Below are positions 17,162 to 25,031 of a stretch of 64,000 nt of DNA, one piece after another. Under the pieces are notes generated by a model. The model ran no database searches and was not told the origin of the DNA. It worked only from the letters and a program-made list of their open reading frames with translations. This DNA is from Leifsonia sp. EB41 (GTDB lineage: Bacteria; Actinomycetota; Actinomycetes; Actinomycetales; Microbacteriaceae): assembly GCF_041262565.1 (NCBI RefSeq), contig NZ_JBGCCJ010000001.1:3038001-3102000 (forward strand), given 5' to 3'. Positions within the stretch are counted from its first letter, which is position 1; the number at the start of each line of letters is the position of its first letter. The position numbers and the translations under genes are program-made.

Positions 17162-18243
17162 CGGTTGCTCCCGAGTGCGGTGAGGGGGTCGGCGGAGGTG
17201 ACGGTGCGGAGGGCGAAGGCCGCGCCCGCGAGCCCCAGCAGGGTCATCGCGACGGCGGGGACAACGGTGGTGAGCGGGGCGACGAGGAACGGGAGTGCGC
17301 CGGAGGCGAGGGCTCCCAGGCCGAGGACGACCAGCATCCCGGCGCCGATCCCGGCGACGAGCACGACGAGCGCCTGCCCGAGCGCGTCCGCCACGAGCGA
17401 CCGCTGCGTGGCGCCGAGCGCCTTCAGCACGGCGATGTCGCCCGAGCGCTGCATCGTCCACACGGTGAAGAAGGCGCCGACGACGAGGGCGGAGATGCCG
17501 AACAGCATCGCGACCATGAGGCCGAGCGAGCCGATCTCGCTCTTGAACGTCTCCAGCGCGGTCAGGCTCAGGAGGGCGGGCTGGGCGGACGTGCCGGTGC
17601 GGCTCGCCACGGCGCCCCACTGCGGGCTGCCCGACACCGCCAGGACGGTCGGTTCCCCGCCGCCGCCCATCCGCTTGTCCGCGGCGGCCCAGGCGTCAGG
17701 CGTCAGTGCGATCACCGGGGTGTGGCTGTACCAGGCGTCGCCGCCGACGGTCGCGACGCGGTAGTCCGTACCGAGGATCGAGACGGTGTCGCCGACGGCC
17801 GCGTGGAGGTCCTTCGCTGCGCCGGCGGAGAGGCCGACCTCGGTGTCCGCGGTCGGAGCGAGGCGGGTGAGCGCCGTCGCGCCGGTGTCGCCCGCGTCGG
17901 CGGGGAGGCCGAAGGCCGCGACGCCCGCGGAGGCGCCGTCCTGCGTCGCACGCGACTGCGCGATGCCGACCGGCACGGCGGCCGTCACGCCGTCCGCCTT
18001 CCGCCAGGCGTCGACGGCCGACGCCGGAAGCGCCGACTCGCTGAAGCTCGCCGCGCCTCCCGCCGGCTTCTGCAGCACGAGCCGGTCGCCGGGGAGGCCG
18101 AGCACGGCGGAGACGTTCTGGGCGGCGAGGCCGCCGGTGAGGCCGGCGAGGAAGCCGACCAGCACGGTGATGAGGGCGACGACGCCGCCGATGAGGATGA
18201 ACCGGCCGCGGGCGTGCCGGAGGTCGCGCCAGGCGACGAACAC
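17158..18243 (-). CDS. FtsX-like ABC transporter permease
   Basis: This ~361-residue permease has one N-terminal membrane helix (FILIGGVVALITVLVGFLAG), a large extracellular domain of ~200 residues, and three C-terminal helices, the MacB/FtsX topology. The loop MQRSGDIAVLKALGATQRSLVADAL is the ATPase-coupling motif. The GTG at 18243 follows AAAGGA at a good distance; longer readings lack this. It partners with the ATPase encoded next. No substrate is evident; export of lipids, peptides or antibiotics is typical. Confidence 0.88.
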   Translation of the reverse strand: MFVAWRDLRHARGRFILIGGVVALITVLVGFLAGLTGGLAAQNVSAVLGLPGDRLVLQKPAGGAASFSESALPASAVDAWRKADGVTAAVPVGIAQSRATQDGASAGVAAFGLPADAGDTGATALTRLAPTADTEVGLSAGAAKDLHAAVGDTVSILGTDYRVATVGGDAWYSHTPVIALTPDAWAAADKRMGGGGEPTVLAVSGSPQWGAVASRTGTSAQPALLSLTALETFKSEIGSLGLMVAMLFGISALVVGAFFTVWTMQRSGDIAVLKALGATQRSLVADALGQALVVLVAGIGAGMLVVLGLGALASGALPFLVAPLTTVVPAVAMTLLGLAGAAFALRTVTSADPLTALGSNR

Positions 18244-18395
18244 GAGGAGTCCTTTCTGCGGGGCGGAGCGGTTCCGCCCGTGTCCCTTTAGCCTTCGCTC
18301 TCCCGTCGAGCGCCACATCGTCGATGCGGTCGAACCTCCTCTCCGACTTTCCATTGATGCCGAACCCGGCGTGCGCTCCGTAGGCTGGGCGTGCC

Positions 18396-19586
18396 ATGTC
18401 CCACAGCGCCCTCACCCCGGTCTTCGTCGGGCTGCGCGTCGGGCTGCACGTGCTCATCGCGGGACTGCTCGTCCTGGTGCTCGTGCGGCTGCCGGCGCTG
18501 CCGCCTCCCGCCGCCGTCGCCGGGCTCGTACTGGTGCTCGTCTTCGCCGCCGTCTACGTGTCGAGCGCGTTCGTCCGGCGGGTGCCGCTGGCGCGGCGCC
18601 GCGCGGCCGCGACCGCCTGGGTGACGGCGCTGGCGCTGATCTGGGTCGGCCTCGTGATCCTCGTGCCGGAGGCCGCGTACCTGTCGTTCCCGCTCTTCTT
18701 CCTCTTCCTCCACCTGCTGCCGCGGTGGCTCGGCCCCCTCGCGGTCGTGGTCACGACCGTCATCGCGATCCTCGCCCTCGGCCTCCACCAGGGCTTCTCG
18801 CTGGCCGCCGTGATCGGACCGCTGATCGGAGCGGGCGTCGCCATCCTGCTCGGCCTCGGCTACCGCGCGCTCGCCCAGGAGGCCGCCGAGCGGGAGGCGC
18901 TCCTCGCCGAGCTGCTCTCCACCCGCGACCGGCTGGCCGAGACCGAGCGCGAGCAGGGCGCGCTCGCCGAGCGCGCCAGGCTGGCCAGGGAGATCCACGA
19001 CACCGTCGCGCAGGGCCTCTCCAGCATCCAGCTGCTCCTGCATGCGGCCGAGCGCGCCGACCCCGACCGCCCCGGCATCGAGCACGTCCGCCTGGCCCGG
19101 GAGACCGCCGCCGACAGCCTGGCCGAGACCCGCGCCTTCATCCGCGAGCTGACGCCGCCCGCGCTCGACGCCGGGCTGGGGGAGGCCCTCCGCCGGCTGG
19201 GGGAGGCGCAGTCCACGCCCGGTGGCCTCCGCGTGGAGGTCGAGACGCCGCCGTCGCTCGACCTCCCGATGGACCTGCAGACCGCCCTGCTGCGGATCGC
19301 CCAGGGCGCGATCGCGAACGTCCGTCAGCACGCCCGCGCGAGCCGTGCATCGCTGACCCTGCGGGCTGACGGCGAGGAGACCGTGCTGGTCGTCGCCGAC
19401 GACGGCGTGGGCTTCGACCCGGCAGCGGTCGCGACCGGCCCGCGCGGCGCCGACTCCTTCGGCCTCCGCGCGATCGCCGAACGCGTCGCGCAGCTCGACG
19501 GAACCCTCGACGTCGACAGCGCCCCGGGACGGGGCACCCGGCTGACCGTGACCGTGCCCACGAGAGTGATGGGGGACGACGCATGA
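18396..19586 (+). CDS. Sensor histidine kinase (HisKA_3, NarL-system type)
   Basis: This 396-residue kinase has four or five N-terminal membrane helices (residues ~8-155) with no large outer domain. A coiled coil (LLAELLSTRDRLAETEREQGALAERARL) follows, then the dimerisation and phosphoacceptor motif AREIHDTVAQGLSSIQ (His ~201) and a HATPase_c domain with VADDGVGF and GRGTRLTVTVP. A TAGGCT -10 box nine bases before the ATG suggests a very short leader. Its divergence from the FtsX-type ABC genes suggests it senses or controls that transporter. Confidence 0.92.
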   Translation: MSHSALTPVFVGLRVGLHVLIAGLLVLVLVRLPALPPPAAVAGLVLVLVFAAVYVSSAFVRRVPLARRRAAATAWVTALALIWVGLVILVPEAAYLSFPLFFLFLHLLPRWLGPLAVVVTTVIAILALGLHQGFSLAAVIGPLIGAGVAILLGLGYRALAQEAAEREALLAELLSTRDRLAETEREQGALAERARLAREIHDTVAQGLSSIQLLLHAAERADPDRPGIEHVRLARETAADSLAETRAFIRELTPPALDAGLGEALRRLGEAQSTPGGLRVEVETPPSLDLPMDLQTALLRIAQGAIANVRQHARASRASLTLRADGEETVLVVADDGVGFDPAAVATGPRGADSFGLRAIAERVAQLDGTLDVDSAPGRGTRLTVTVPTRVMGDDA

Positions 19587-20203
19587 TCCGCATCGTCATC
19601 GCCGACGACCACCCGGTCGTGCGCGCCGGCATCCGCGCCCTGCTGGACGCCGAGGACGACCTGGAGGTGATCCGGGAGGCCGCCACCGCCGACGACGCCG
19701 TGCTGTTCGCCGACCAGCTCGCGCCCGACCTGGTGCTCATGGACCTCCAGTTCGCCGACGGCCCGCGCGGCGCGGAGGCCACCCGCCGCATCCGCGCGCT
19801 CGACGACCCGCCGCACGTGCTGGTGCTGACCAACTACGACACCGACGCCGACATCCTCAGCGCGATCGAGGCCGGAGCGAGCGGTTACCTCCTGAAGGAC
19901 GCCCCGCCGGACGAGCTGGTCGCCGCCGTGCGCGCGGCAGCGGCGGGGGAGAGCGCCCTGGCCCCGGTGATCGCCGGCCGCCTGATGGCCCGCATGCGCG
20001 CCCCGCTGACCAGCCTCTCCACGCGCGAGCTGGAGGTGCTGGAACTCGTCGCCGAAGGCGCCTCCAACACCGACATCGCCGCCCGCCTCCACATCACCGA
20101 GGCCACCGTGAAGTCGCACCTGGTGCACATCTTCACGAAGCTGGACGTGGGGTCGCGGACGGCCGCGGTGAGCGCGGCGCGGTCGCTCGGGTTGCTGCGC
20201 TGA
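19583..20203 (+). CDS. LuxR/NarL-family response regulator
   Basis: This 206-residue regulator has a receiver domain (IVIADDHPVVRAGIRALL; phospho-acceptor Asp in DLVLMDLQF, residue ~53; LTNYDTDADI; Lys in LLKDAPP). A LuxR helix-turn-helix follows (LSTRELEVLELVAEGASNTDIAARLHITEATVKSHLVHIFTKL). The ATG overlaps the kinase stop (ATGA), so the pair is a coupled two-component system. The likely target is the divergent ABC exporter promoter region (18244-18395). Confidence 0.94.
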   Translation: MIRIVIADDHPVVRAGIRALLDAEDDLEVIREAATADDAVLFADQLAPDLVLMDLQFADGPRGAEATRRIRALDDPPHVLVLTNYDTDADILSAIEAGASGYLLKDAPPDELVAAVRAAAAGESALAPVIAGRLMARMRAPLTSLSTRELEVLELVAEGASNTDIAARLHITEATVKSHLVHIFTKLDVGSRTAAVSAARSLGLLR

Positions 20204-20292
20204 GGCGGATATAGCCGTCACCCCGCCCCCGGCGTTACATTGTGCCCACCGTCGACCGCCCCGGTCGCGCGCGAGTGCGGAAGGTGACCGCG

Positions 20293-21411
20293 ATGAGCAC
20301 CAGGGATCGAATCCGGCCGACGTTCGGCGGCCTCAGCGCACCCGCACGGCTCACCGTCGAGGGAGCGGGGATCGTAGTCGGCGCGGTCACCTTCGTGCTC
20401 GCCGGCGTCGTCGCCCTTCTCGTGTTCTGGGGGCGCGATCTCCCGATCGCCGGCCCGAACTCGGTCGGCCAGTTCGTCGCGATCGCCGCCGGGGTGCTCG
20501 CCTTCCTCGCGTACATCGCCGGGCGGCTCTGGCGGCGCGAGGGTCTCACTCCGTTCCAGACTGGGGCAGCACCCGGCGCCCCGCCGCACCGCGCGACGGG
20601 CGTCGACATCTTCGACACCTTCGCGATCGCGCTGGCCCACGGCATCCTGGCCCTGCTCGGCTGGCTGGTGCTGGGCGCCGTGCTCGCGAACGGGTTCCAG
20701 GACGCGACCGTCTACTTCCTCTCCGCGACCGTGCTCGCGGGCGCGGCCACCGGGGTGACCGCGTACGCCGTGTTCCTCTCGGCCGCGGGGATGGACCTGA
20801 TGCGGCTCTCCACCGTCCTGGCGGCGTTCGCCGTGGGCGGCATCCTGGCCTCCATGCTGAGCGCGCCAGACCCGCACTGGTGGCAGAAGCATCTCAGCGC
20901 GCTGGGGATGTCGCAGAGCGTCTCGTCGCTGACGTTCAATCTCACGCTCATCGTGACGGGCGTCATCGTGACCGCGATCGCGCGGTACGCCACGGACGCC
21001 CGTGGCATCGTCGAGCCCAAGCGGCGGTCGGCCGTGCTGCGGGTTCGCGTCGGCCTGATCCTGATCGGCGTGCTGCTGGCGTGCGTCGGCATCTTCACGC
21101 TGAACATCTCGATCCTCCTGCACAACGTGTCGGCGGTCGGGATGGTCCTCGTCTTCGCGCTCGTCGTGTTCTGGGTGCGGCCCGCGCTGCCGACCGCGCC
21201 GAGGTCGTTCTTCGTGCTCGGCTACGTGTTCTTCGCCACGATCGTGGCGGTCCTGGTGCTGTTCGTGATCGGCTACTACGTCCTCACGGCCGCGGAGCTG
21301 GTGGCGGGCGTCCTGGTCTTCAGCTGGCTCATCGTCTACCTGCGGATGACCGGCGCCGCGTCGGCGGAGGCGCGCGCTGAGCAGCAGAACGTACACGTCG
21401 TCGAGGGTTGA
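20293..21411 (+). CDS. Multi-pass membrane protein, tentatively DUF998-like
   Basis: This ~372-residue integral membrane protein has about nine or ten hydrophobic helices. A segment in mid-protein reads PDPHWWQKHLSALGMSQSVSS, which resembles the short loop of DUF998-type proteins. That assignment is from memory of the motif style and is not firm. GGAAGG lies upstream of the ATG at 20293, and TACATT at 20235-20240 may be the -10 box. It is monocistronic. No transport signature is seen. Confidence 0.7.
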   Translation: MSTRDRIRPTFGGLSAPARLTVEGAGIVVGAVTFVLAGVVALLVFWGRDLPIAGPNSVGQFVAIAAGVLAFLAYIAGRLWRREGLTPFQTGAAPGAPPHRATGVDIFDTFAIALAHGILALLGWLVLGAVLANGFQDATVYFLSATVLAGAATGVTAYAVFLSAAGMDLMRLSTVLAAFAVGGILASMLSAPDPHWWQKHLSALGMSQSVSSLTFNLTLIVTGVIVTAIARYATDARGIVEPKRRSAVLRVRVGLILIGVLLACVGIFTLNISILLHNVSAVGMVLVFALVVFWVRPALPTAPRSFFVLGYVFFATIVAVLVLFVIGYYVLTAAELVAGVLVFSWLIVYLRMTGAASAEARAEQQNVHVVEG

Positions 21412-21495
21412 CTCGCCTCTTCGACAGCGTGTACAGGATGAGGCGTTGCGCGCCCGCCTAGCATCCTCGTGAACCCCGATGGAGGAGTGATAGCC

Positions 21496-22863
21496 ATGAA
21501 CAGCATCGAACGTGACGTGGTCATCGTCGGCGCTGGAGCCTCCGGCCTCACGGCCGCGACCGAACTGACGAAGGCCGGCCTGAGCGTCGCCGTGCTGGAG
21601 GCCCGCGACCGCGTGGGCGGCCGGCTCTGGACGAACGACATCGACGGCGCCACCCTGGAGATCGGCGGCCAGTGGGTCTCGCCCGACCAGGACGCCCTGA
21701 TCGGCACCCTGGAGGAGCTCGGCCTCGAGACTTACTCCCGCTACCGCGAAGGCATCAACATCTACCTCGGCGAGGGCGGCGCCCGCCGCACCTTCGAGGG
21801 CGAGATCTTCCCCGTCGCCCCGGCGACCGAGCAGGAGATCGTCGGCCTGATCGAGCGGCTCGACGCCCTCGTCGCCGAGATCGACCCGGACCGCCCGTGG
21901 GAGCACCCGCAGGCGAAGGAGCTGGACGAGATCTCGTTCCGCCGCTGGCTGGAGACCCAGACCGACGACGAGGAGGCCCGCCTCAACATCGGCATGTTCA
22001 TCGCAGGCGCCATGCTCACCAAGCCCGCGCACGCCTTCTCGGCGCTGCAGGCCCTGCTCATGGCCGCCAGCGCCGGCAGCTTCAGCCACCTGGTCGACGC
22101 CGACTTCATCCTCGACAAGCGCGTGAAGGGCGGCCTCCAGCAGGTGCCGCTGCTGCTCGCCGAGCGCCTGGGCGAGGACGTCCACCTGAACTCGCCCGTG
22201 CGCACCCTCCGCTGGAACGGCTCCGGCGTGACGGCGATCACCGACGACCTGCAGGTGAACGCCCGGTTCGCGATCCTGGCCGTGCCTCCCGTGCTGATCA
22301 GCCGGATCTCCTACGACCCGCCGCTGCCGCGCCGCCAGCAGCAGCTCCACCAGCACCTCTCGATGGGCTTCGTCATCAAGGTGCACGCCGTCTACGAGAC
22401 GCCCTTCTGGCGCGACCTCGGCTACAGCGGCACCGCCTTCAGCCCGTACGAGCTGGTGCACGAGGCGTACGACAACAGCTACGACGGCGACCCGCGCGGC
22501 ACCCTGGTCGGGTTCGTCTCCGACGAGTCCGCCGACGACGTCTTCCGGCTCAGCCCGGAGGAGCGCAAGGCGCGCATCCTCGAGTCGCTGTCGCACTACT
22601 ACGGCGTGCAGGCGCTGAGCCCCGTCGTGTACTACGAGAGCGACTGGGGCAGCGAGGAGTGGACCCGCGGCGCCTACGCGGCGAGCTTCGACATGGGCGG
22701 CCTGGCGCGCTACGGCGCGGACCTGCGCACGCCGGTCGGTCCGATCCACTTCTCCTGCAGCGACCTGGCGGGCAAGGGCTACCAGCACGTGGACGGCGCG
22801 ATCCGCGTCGGCCGCGACACCGCCGCGGCGATCGTGGCGGCGCTGCAGCCCGCCGGCAGCTAG
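21496..22863 (+). CDS. Flavin-containing amine oxidase, putrescine oxidase-like
   Basis: This 455-residue FAD enzyme begins with the dinucleotide-binding motif VVIVGAGASGLTAATEL and continues VLEARDRVGGRLWT, then LEIGGQWVSPDQ. The C-terminal flavin-contact region is GAYAASFDMGGL with a CSDLAGKGYQHVDGAIRVG stretch. It closely follows the bacterial monoamine/putrescine oxidase pattern, giving an aldehyde, ammonia and hydrogen peroxide from an amine. The product 4-aminobutanal would feed GABA metabolism, and gabT-gabD lie 9 kb away, but no direct link is shown. GGAGGAG precedes the ATG. Confidence 0.88.
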   Translation: MNSIERDVVIVGAGASGLTAATELTKAGLSVAVLEARDRVGGRLWTNDIDGATLEIGGQWVSPDQDALIGTLEELGLETYSRYREGINIYLGEGGARRTFEGEIFPVAPATEQEIVGLIERLDALVAEIDPDRPWEHPQAKELDEISFRRWLETQTDDEEARLNIGMFIAGAMLTKPAHAFSALQALLMAASAGSFSHLVDADFILDKRVKGGLQQVPLLLAERLGEDVHLNSPVRTLRWNGSGVTAITDDLQVNARFAILAVPPVLISRISYDPPLPRRQQQLHQHLSMGFVIKVHAVYETPFWRDLGYSGTAFSPYELVHEAYDNSYDGDPRGTLVGFVSDESADDVFRLSPEERKARILESLSHYYGVQALSPVVYYESDWGSEEWTRGAYAASFDMGGLARYGADLRTPVGPIHFSCSDLAGKGYQHVDGAIRVGRDTAAAIVAALQPAGS

Positions 22864-23040
22864 CCGGCGACGGGCTGCTCGCAGCCCCTCCAGACCGCGC
22901 GCGGCCAGTCGTGGATGGCCGCGCGCACCACTCCGGCCGGCCGGGCCGCGCACCGTCGTGGGATGCGCGCCCCGGCCGCCGGGACACCGCTAATGCATGC
23001 ATAGCGTTGTCGGAGTCTGTGAAATCTTTCATCGAGCATG

Positions 23041-23189
23041 TATCGTCTAATCACGAGCAACCGTGAATCATCCGGAGGCTCAGTGGTAGACGGAAGGCTT
23101 GAACGGGTACTTGCCTCCGTCGTGACGCCACGCTGCTCCTAGTGCAGCCATCGATGCCCCCAGCCGGGTCGGGTTCCGCTGGGGGCATC
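23041..23189 (+). ncRNA. Candidate structured small RNA or attenuator
   Basis: The 487-bp gap 22864-23350 has no convincing protein gene. A TATCGT-like -10 (23041-23046) in an AT-richer patch precedes a region where GCCTCCG (23113-23119) can pair with either CGGAGGC (23073-23079) or ACGGAAGGC (23090-23098, one bulge). A strong terminator-like hairpin follows at 23153-23189. A nine-codon frame from GTG at 23063 (ending Gln-Trp-stop) could be a leader peptide. The structure suggests an sRNA or attenuated leader. No known family is recognised. Confidence 0.35.
23153..23189 (+). terminator. Strong hairpin, probable terminator
   Basis: Perfect 12-base arms GATGCCCCCAGC (23153-23164) and GCTGGGGGCATC (23178-23189) surround a 13-base loop. 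It lies 160 bp before the next gene and ends the candidate small RNA. There is no clear T-run. Confidence 0.6.
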
Positions 23190-23350
23190 ACCCGTTTCCG
23201 GGGTGGCTGGGGCGCAGGGTCGGGGCGGAAGAATGTGGTGATGCTTGACGTTTCGGCGTCGGTGAAGCAGAGTCTCCTCGATGGGTGCCGCGGGTGCGGT
23301 GCCCGCTGGGCCGCTCGGGTGGCGGCCCGGAGCGGCGAGGGGGCGCAATC

Positions 23351-24004
23351 GTGACGAGTGAGCCGGTGAGCGCATCGCGCACCACATTGACCTGGGGTGG
23401 AGCCGGCCTCGTTCTCGCGGCGTTGACCCCGATCGTGGCCGAGCTGGCCTTCCTCTTCCCGCCGCCCGGGACCTCGTGGCTCTACTCGGCCGAGACGCCC
23501 TTCGCCGGGACGGCGTCCGCCGCCGTCCTGGTCATCGCCTTCGTCGTGCTGGCCTTCGGCATCCGCGGCGAACAAGGCATCGCCGGGCCGTCCCGGGTCG
23601 GGAGGACCGCCCTCGTGCTCTTCGCCCTGACGAGCATCGTGTCCGCCGGGTATGTCACGGTGAACATGACCGCGGTCGGCGTGAACTCCGGAGTGCTGGC
23701 CCTCGTGAGCATCCTGTTCTGGACCCTGGAGATCGTCCGGGTGGTTGCGCTGATCGTGGCCGCGGTCAGCGTCTTCCGGGCAGGAGTCGTCACGGGACCG
23801 GCCCGCTGGGCACTTCCGGTCGTCGCGCTGATCCTGGCCGGCGTGGTGGTGGTGAGCCGGATCCCCCTCCCCGCGGTGCTCGACGTCTGGCTCTGGGGGC
23901 TCGTCGGGATCCCGCTCGCCCTCCTCCTGACCGGCGTGCTCTTCCTTGTCCAGGGGCTGCGTTCGCCGCGCGCGATCGAGACGCCCGCCCCCTCCGCGGG
24001 CTAG
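23351..24004 (+). CDS. Hypothetical membrane protein, about six helices
   Basis: This 217-residue protein is hydrophobic throughout, with roughly six membrane segments and a short polar C-terminus. The GTG at 23351 follows a GAGGGGG stretch. An upstream in-frame ATG at 23285 would add 22 basic residues and is less likely. No domain is recognised. It ends seven bases before the convergent aldose epimerase. Confidence 0.65.
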   Translation: MTSEPVSASRTTLTWGGAGLVLAALTPIVAELAFLFPPPGTSWLYSAETPFAGTASAAVLVIAFVVLAFGIRGEQGIAGPSRVGRTALVLFALTSIVSAGYVTVNMTAVGVNSGVLALVSILFWTLEIVRVVALIVAAVSVFRAGVVTGPARWALPVVALILAGVVVVSRIPLPAVLDVWLWGLVGIPLALLLTGVLFLVQGLRSPRAIETPAPSAG

Positions 24005-24011
24005 CGCCGGC

Positions 24012-24926
24012 TCACAGCGCCCGGATCGTCCACCCCGCCGCCGACGACTCCCCGGGCTCCAGCACGATGAGGTCGGTGCCCGAGTTGAACGCGTCCGGCG
24101 GGCAGGTCATCGGCTCCACCGCCAGTCCCAGCCGGTTGAGCTCCGGCACGTCGCGGTCCGCCGTGTGCACCTGCACCCACGGGCACGACGCGTCCCAGGT
24201 CATCGCGACGCCGGTGCCGTCCGGGGCGAGCAGCGAGACCGTCGCGGTGCCGTCGGCGTCGCGGCGCAGCCCGGTGAAGGCGTGGTCGATGAACGTGTCG
24301 CCGATCGGGCGCGCGGCCCGGAAGTCGAAGGGGCCGCTCATCACATCGGCGAGCCCGGCCGGGATCAGCCGGTCCTCGGTCACCGTGAGCACCCGGTCCG
24401 CCGGGAGGTCGAGCGTCCAGTCGTCCACGCGGCCCTCGCCCGCCACCAGATAGGGGTGCGGGCCGGTGCCCCACGGCGCGGGCGTGGTGCCGGTGTTGGT
24501 GCCGGTGACCGTGGTGTGGAGGCCGTCCTCGTCCAGCTCGAAAGCGACGGCGACCTCCACGCGGTGCGGGTAGCCGTCCTGCGCCTCGATGGTCGCGGAC
24601 AGGGTGACGCTGCTGGGGGAGCGGTCGATCGCGGTGAACTCGAGCCAGGTGGCGAGGCCGTGCAGGGCGTGGCCGCGGCCGGGCTCGGTGAGCGCGAGCT
24701 GCCGCTCGGTCCCGTCGAAGGTGTACCGGCCGTCGACGACCCGGTTCGGCCACGGCGCGAGCGTCGCGCCGCGGAACGCCGGCCGCACCTCGTCGGCGGA
24801 GAACGGGACGACCAGCGGCCTGCCGTCGAACTCCAGCGTGCGCAGGGAGGCGCCGACCGACGCGATGGTGGCGTGGTAGTCGCCGGCGGTGAGACCGAAG
24901 TGGGTGCCGGAGATCGGGATGCTCAT
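24012..24926 (-). CDS. Aldose 1-epimerase family protein
   Basis: This 304-residue protein is of the galactose mutarotase fold. It contains FRGATLAPWPNRVVDGRYTFDG near residue 52 (substrate-binding Asn/Arg), the catalytic-type GHALHGL around 85, GTGPHPYL near 151, and a C-terminal LAVEPMTCPPDAFN with the expected Glu. It interconverts alpha and beta anomers of hexoses or a related sugar. The minus-strand box CAGAAT six bases before the ATG suggests leaderless expression. It is divergent from the ATP-grasp operon. Confidence 0.9.
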   Translation of the reverse strand: MSIPISGTHFGLTAGDYHATIASVGASLRTLEFDGRPLVVPFSADEVRPAFRGATLAPWPNRVVDGRYTFDGTERQLALTEPGRGHALHGLATWLEFTAIDRSPSSVTLSATIEAQDGYPHRVEVAVAFELDEDGLHTTVTGTNTGTTPAPWGTGPHPYLVAGEGRVDDWTLDLPADRVLTVTEDRLIPAGLADVMSGPFDFRAARPIGDTFIDHAFTGLRRDADGTATVSLLAPDGTGVAMTWDASCPWVQVHTADRDVPELNRLGLAVEPMTCPPDAFNSGTDLIVLEPGESSAAGWTIRAL

Positions 24927-25031
24927 CCGCCCATTCTGGCGGCAATCCGTCGTCGACCCGAACCGGGAGGATGTGACGTCCGCGAAACGTGGGGAAATCT
25001 GCGGGTAACCGGCGCTCGGTAGCGTCCTGGC

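Noticed and set aside
20218-22953. 900-codon open frame on the minus strand
   Set aside because: It lies opposite the membrane-protein and amine oxidase genes and has the His/Arg/Asp-rich composition of an antisense GC shadow.
23070-23145. tRNA-like stretch (GGCTCAGTGGTAGA resembles a D-arm)
   Set aside because: No matching acceptor stem, no anticodon arm with a standard loop, and no GGTTCGAATCC-type T-arm could be found.
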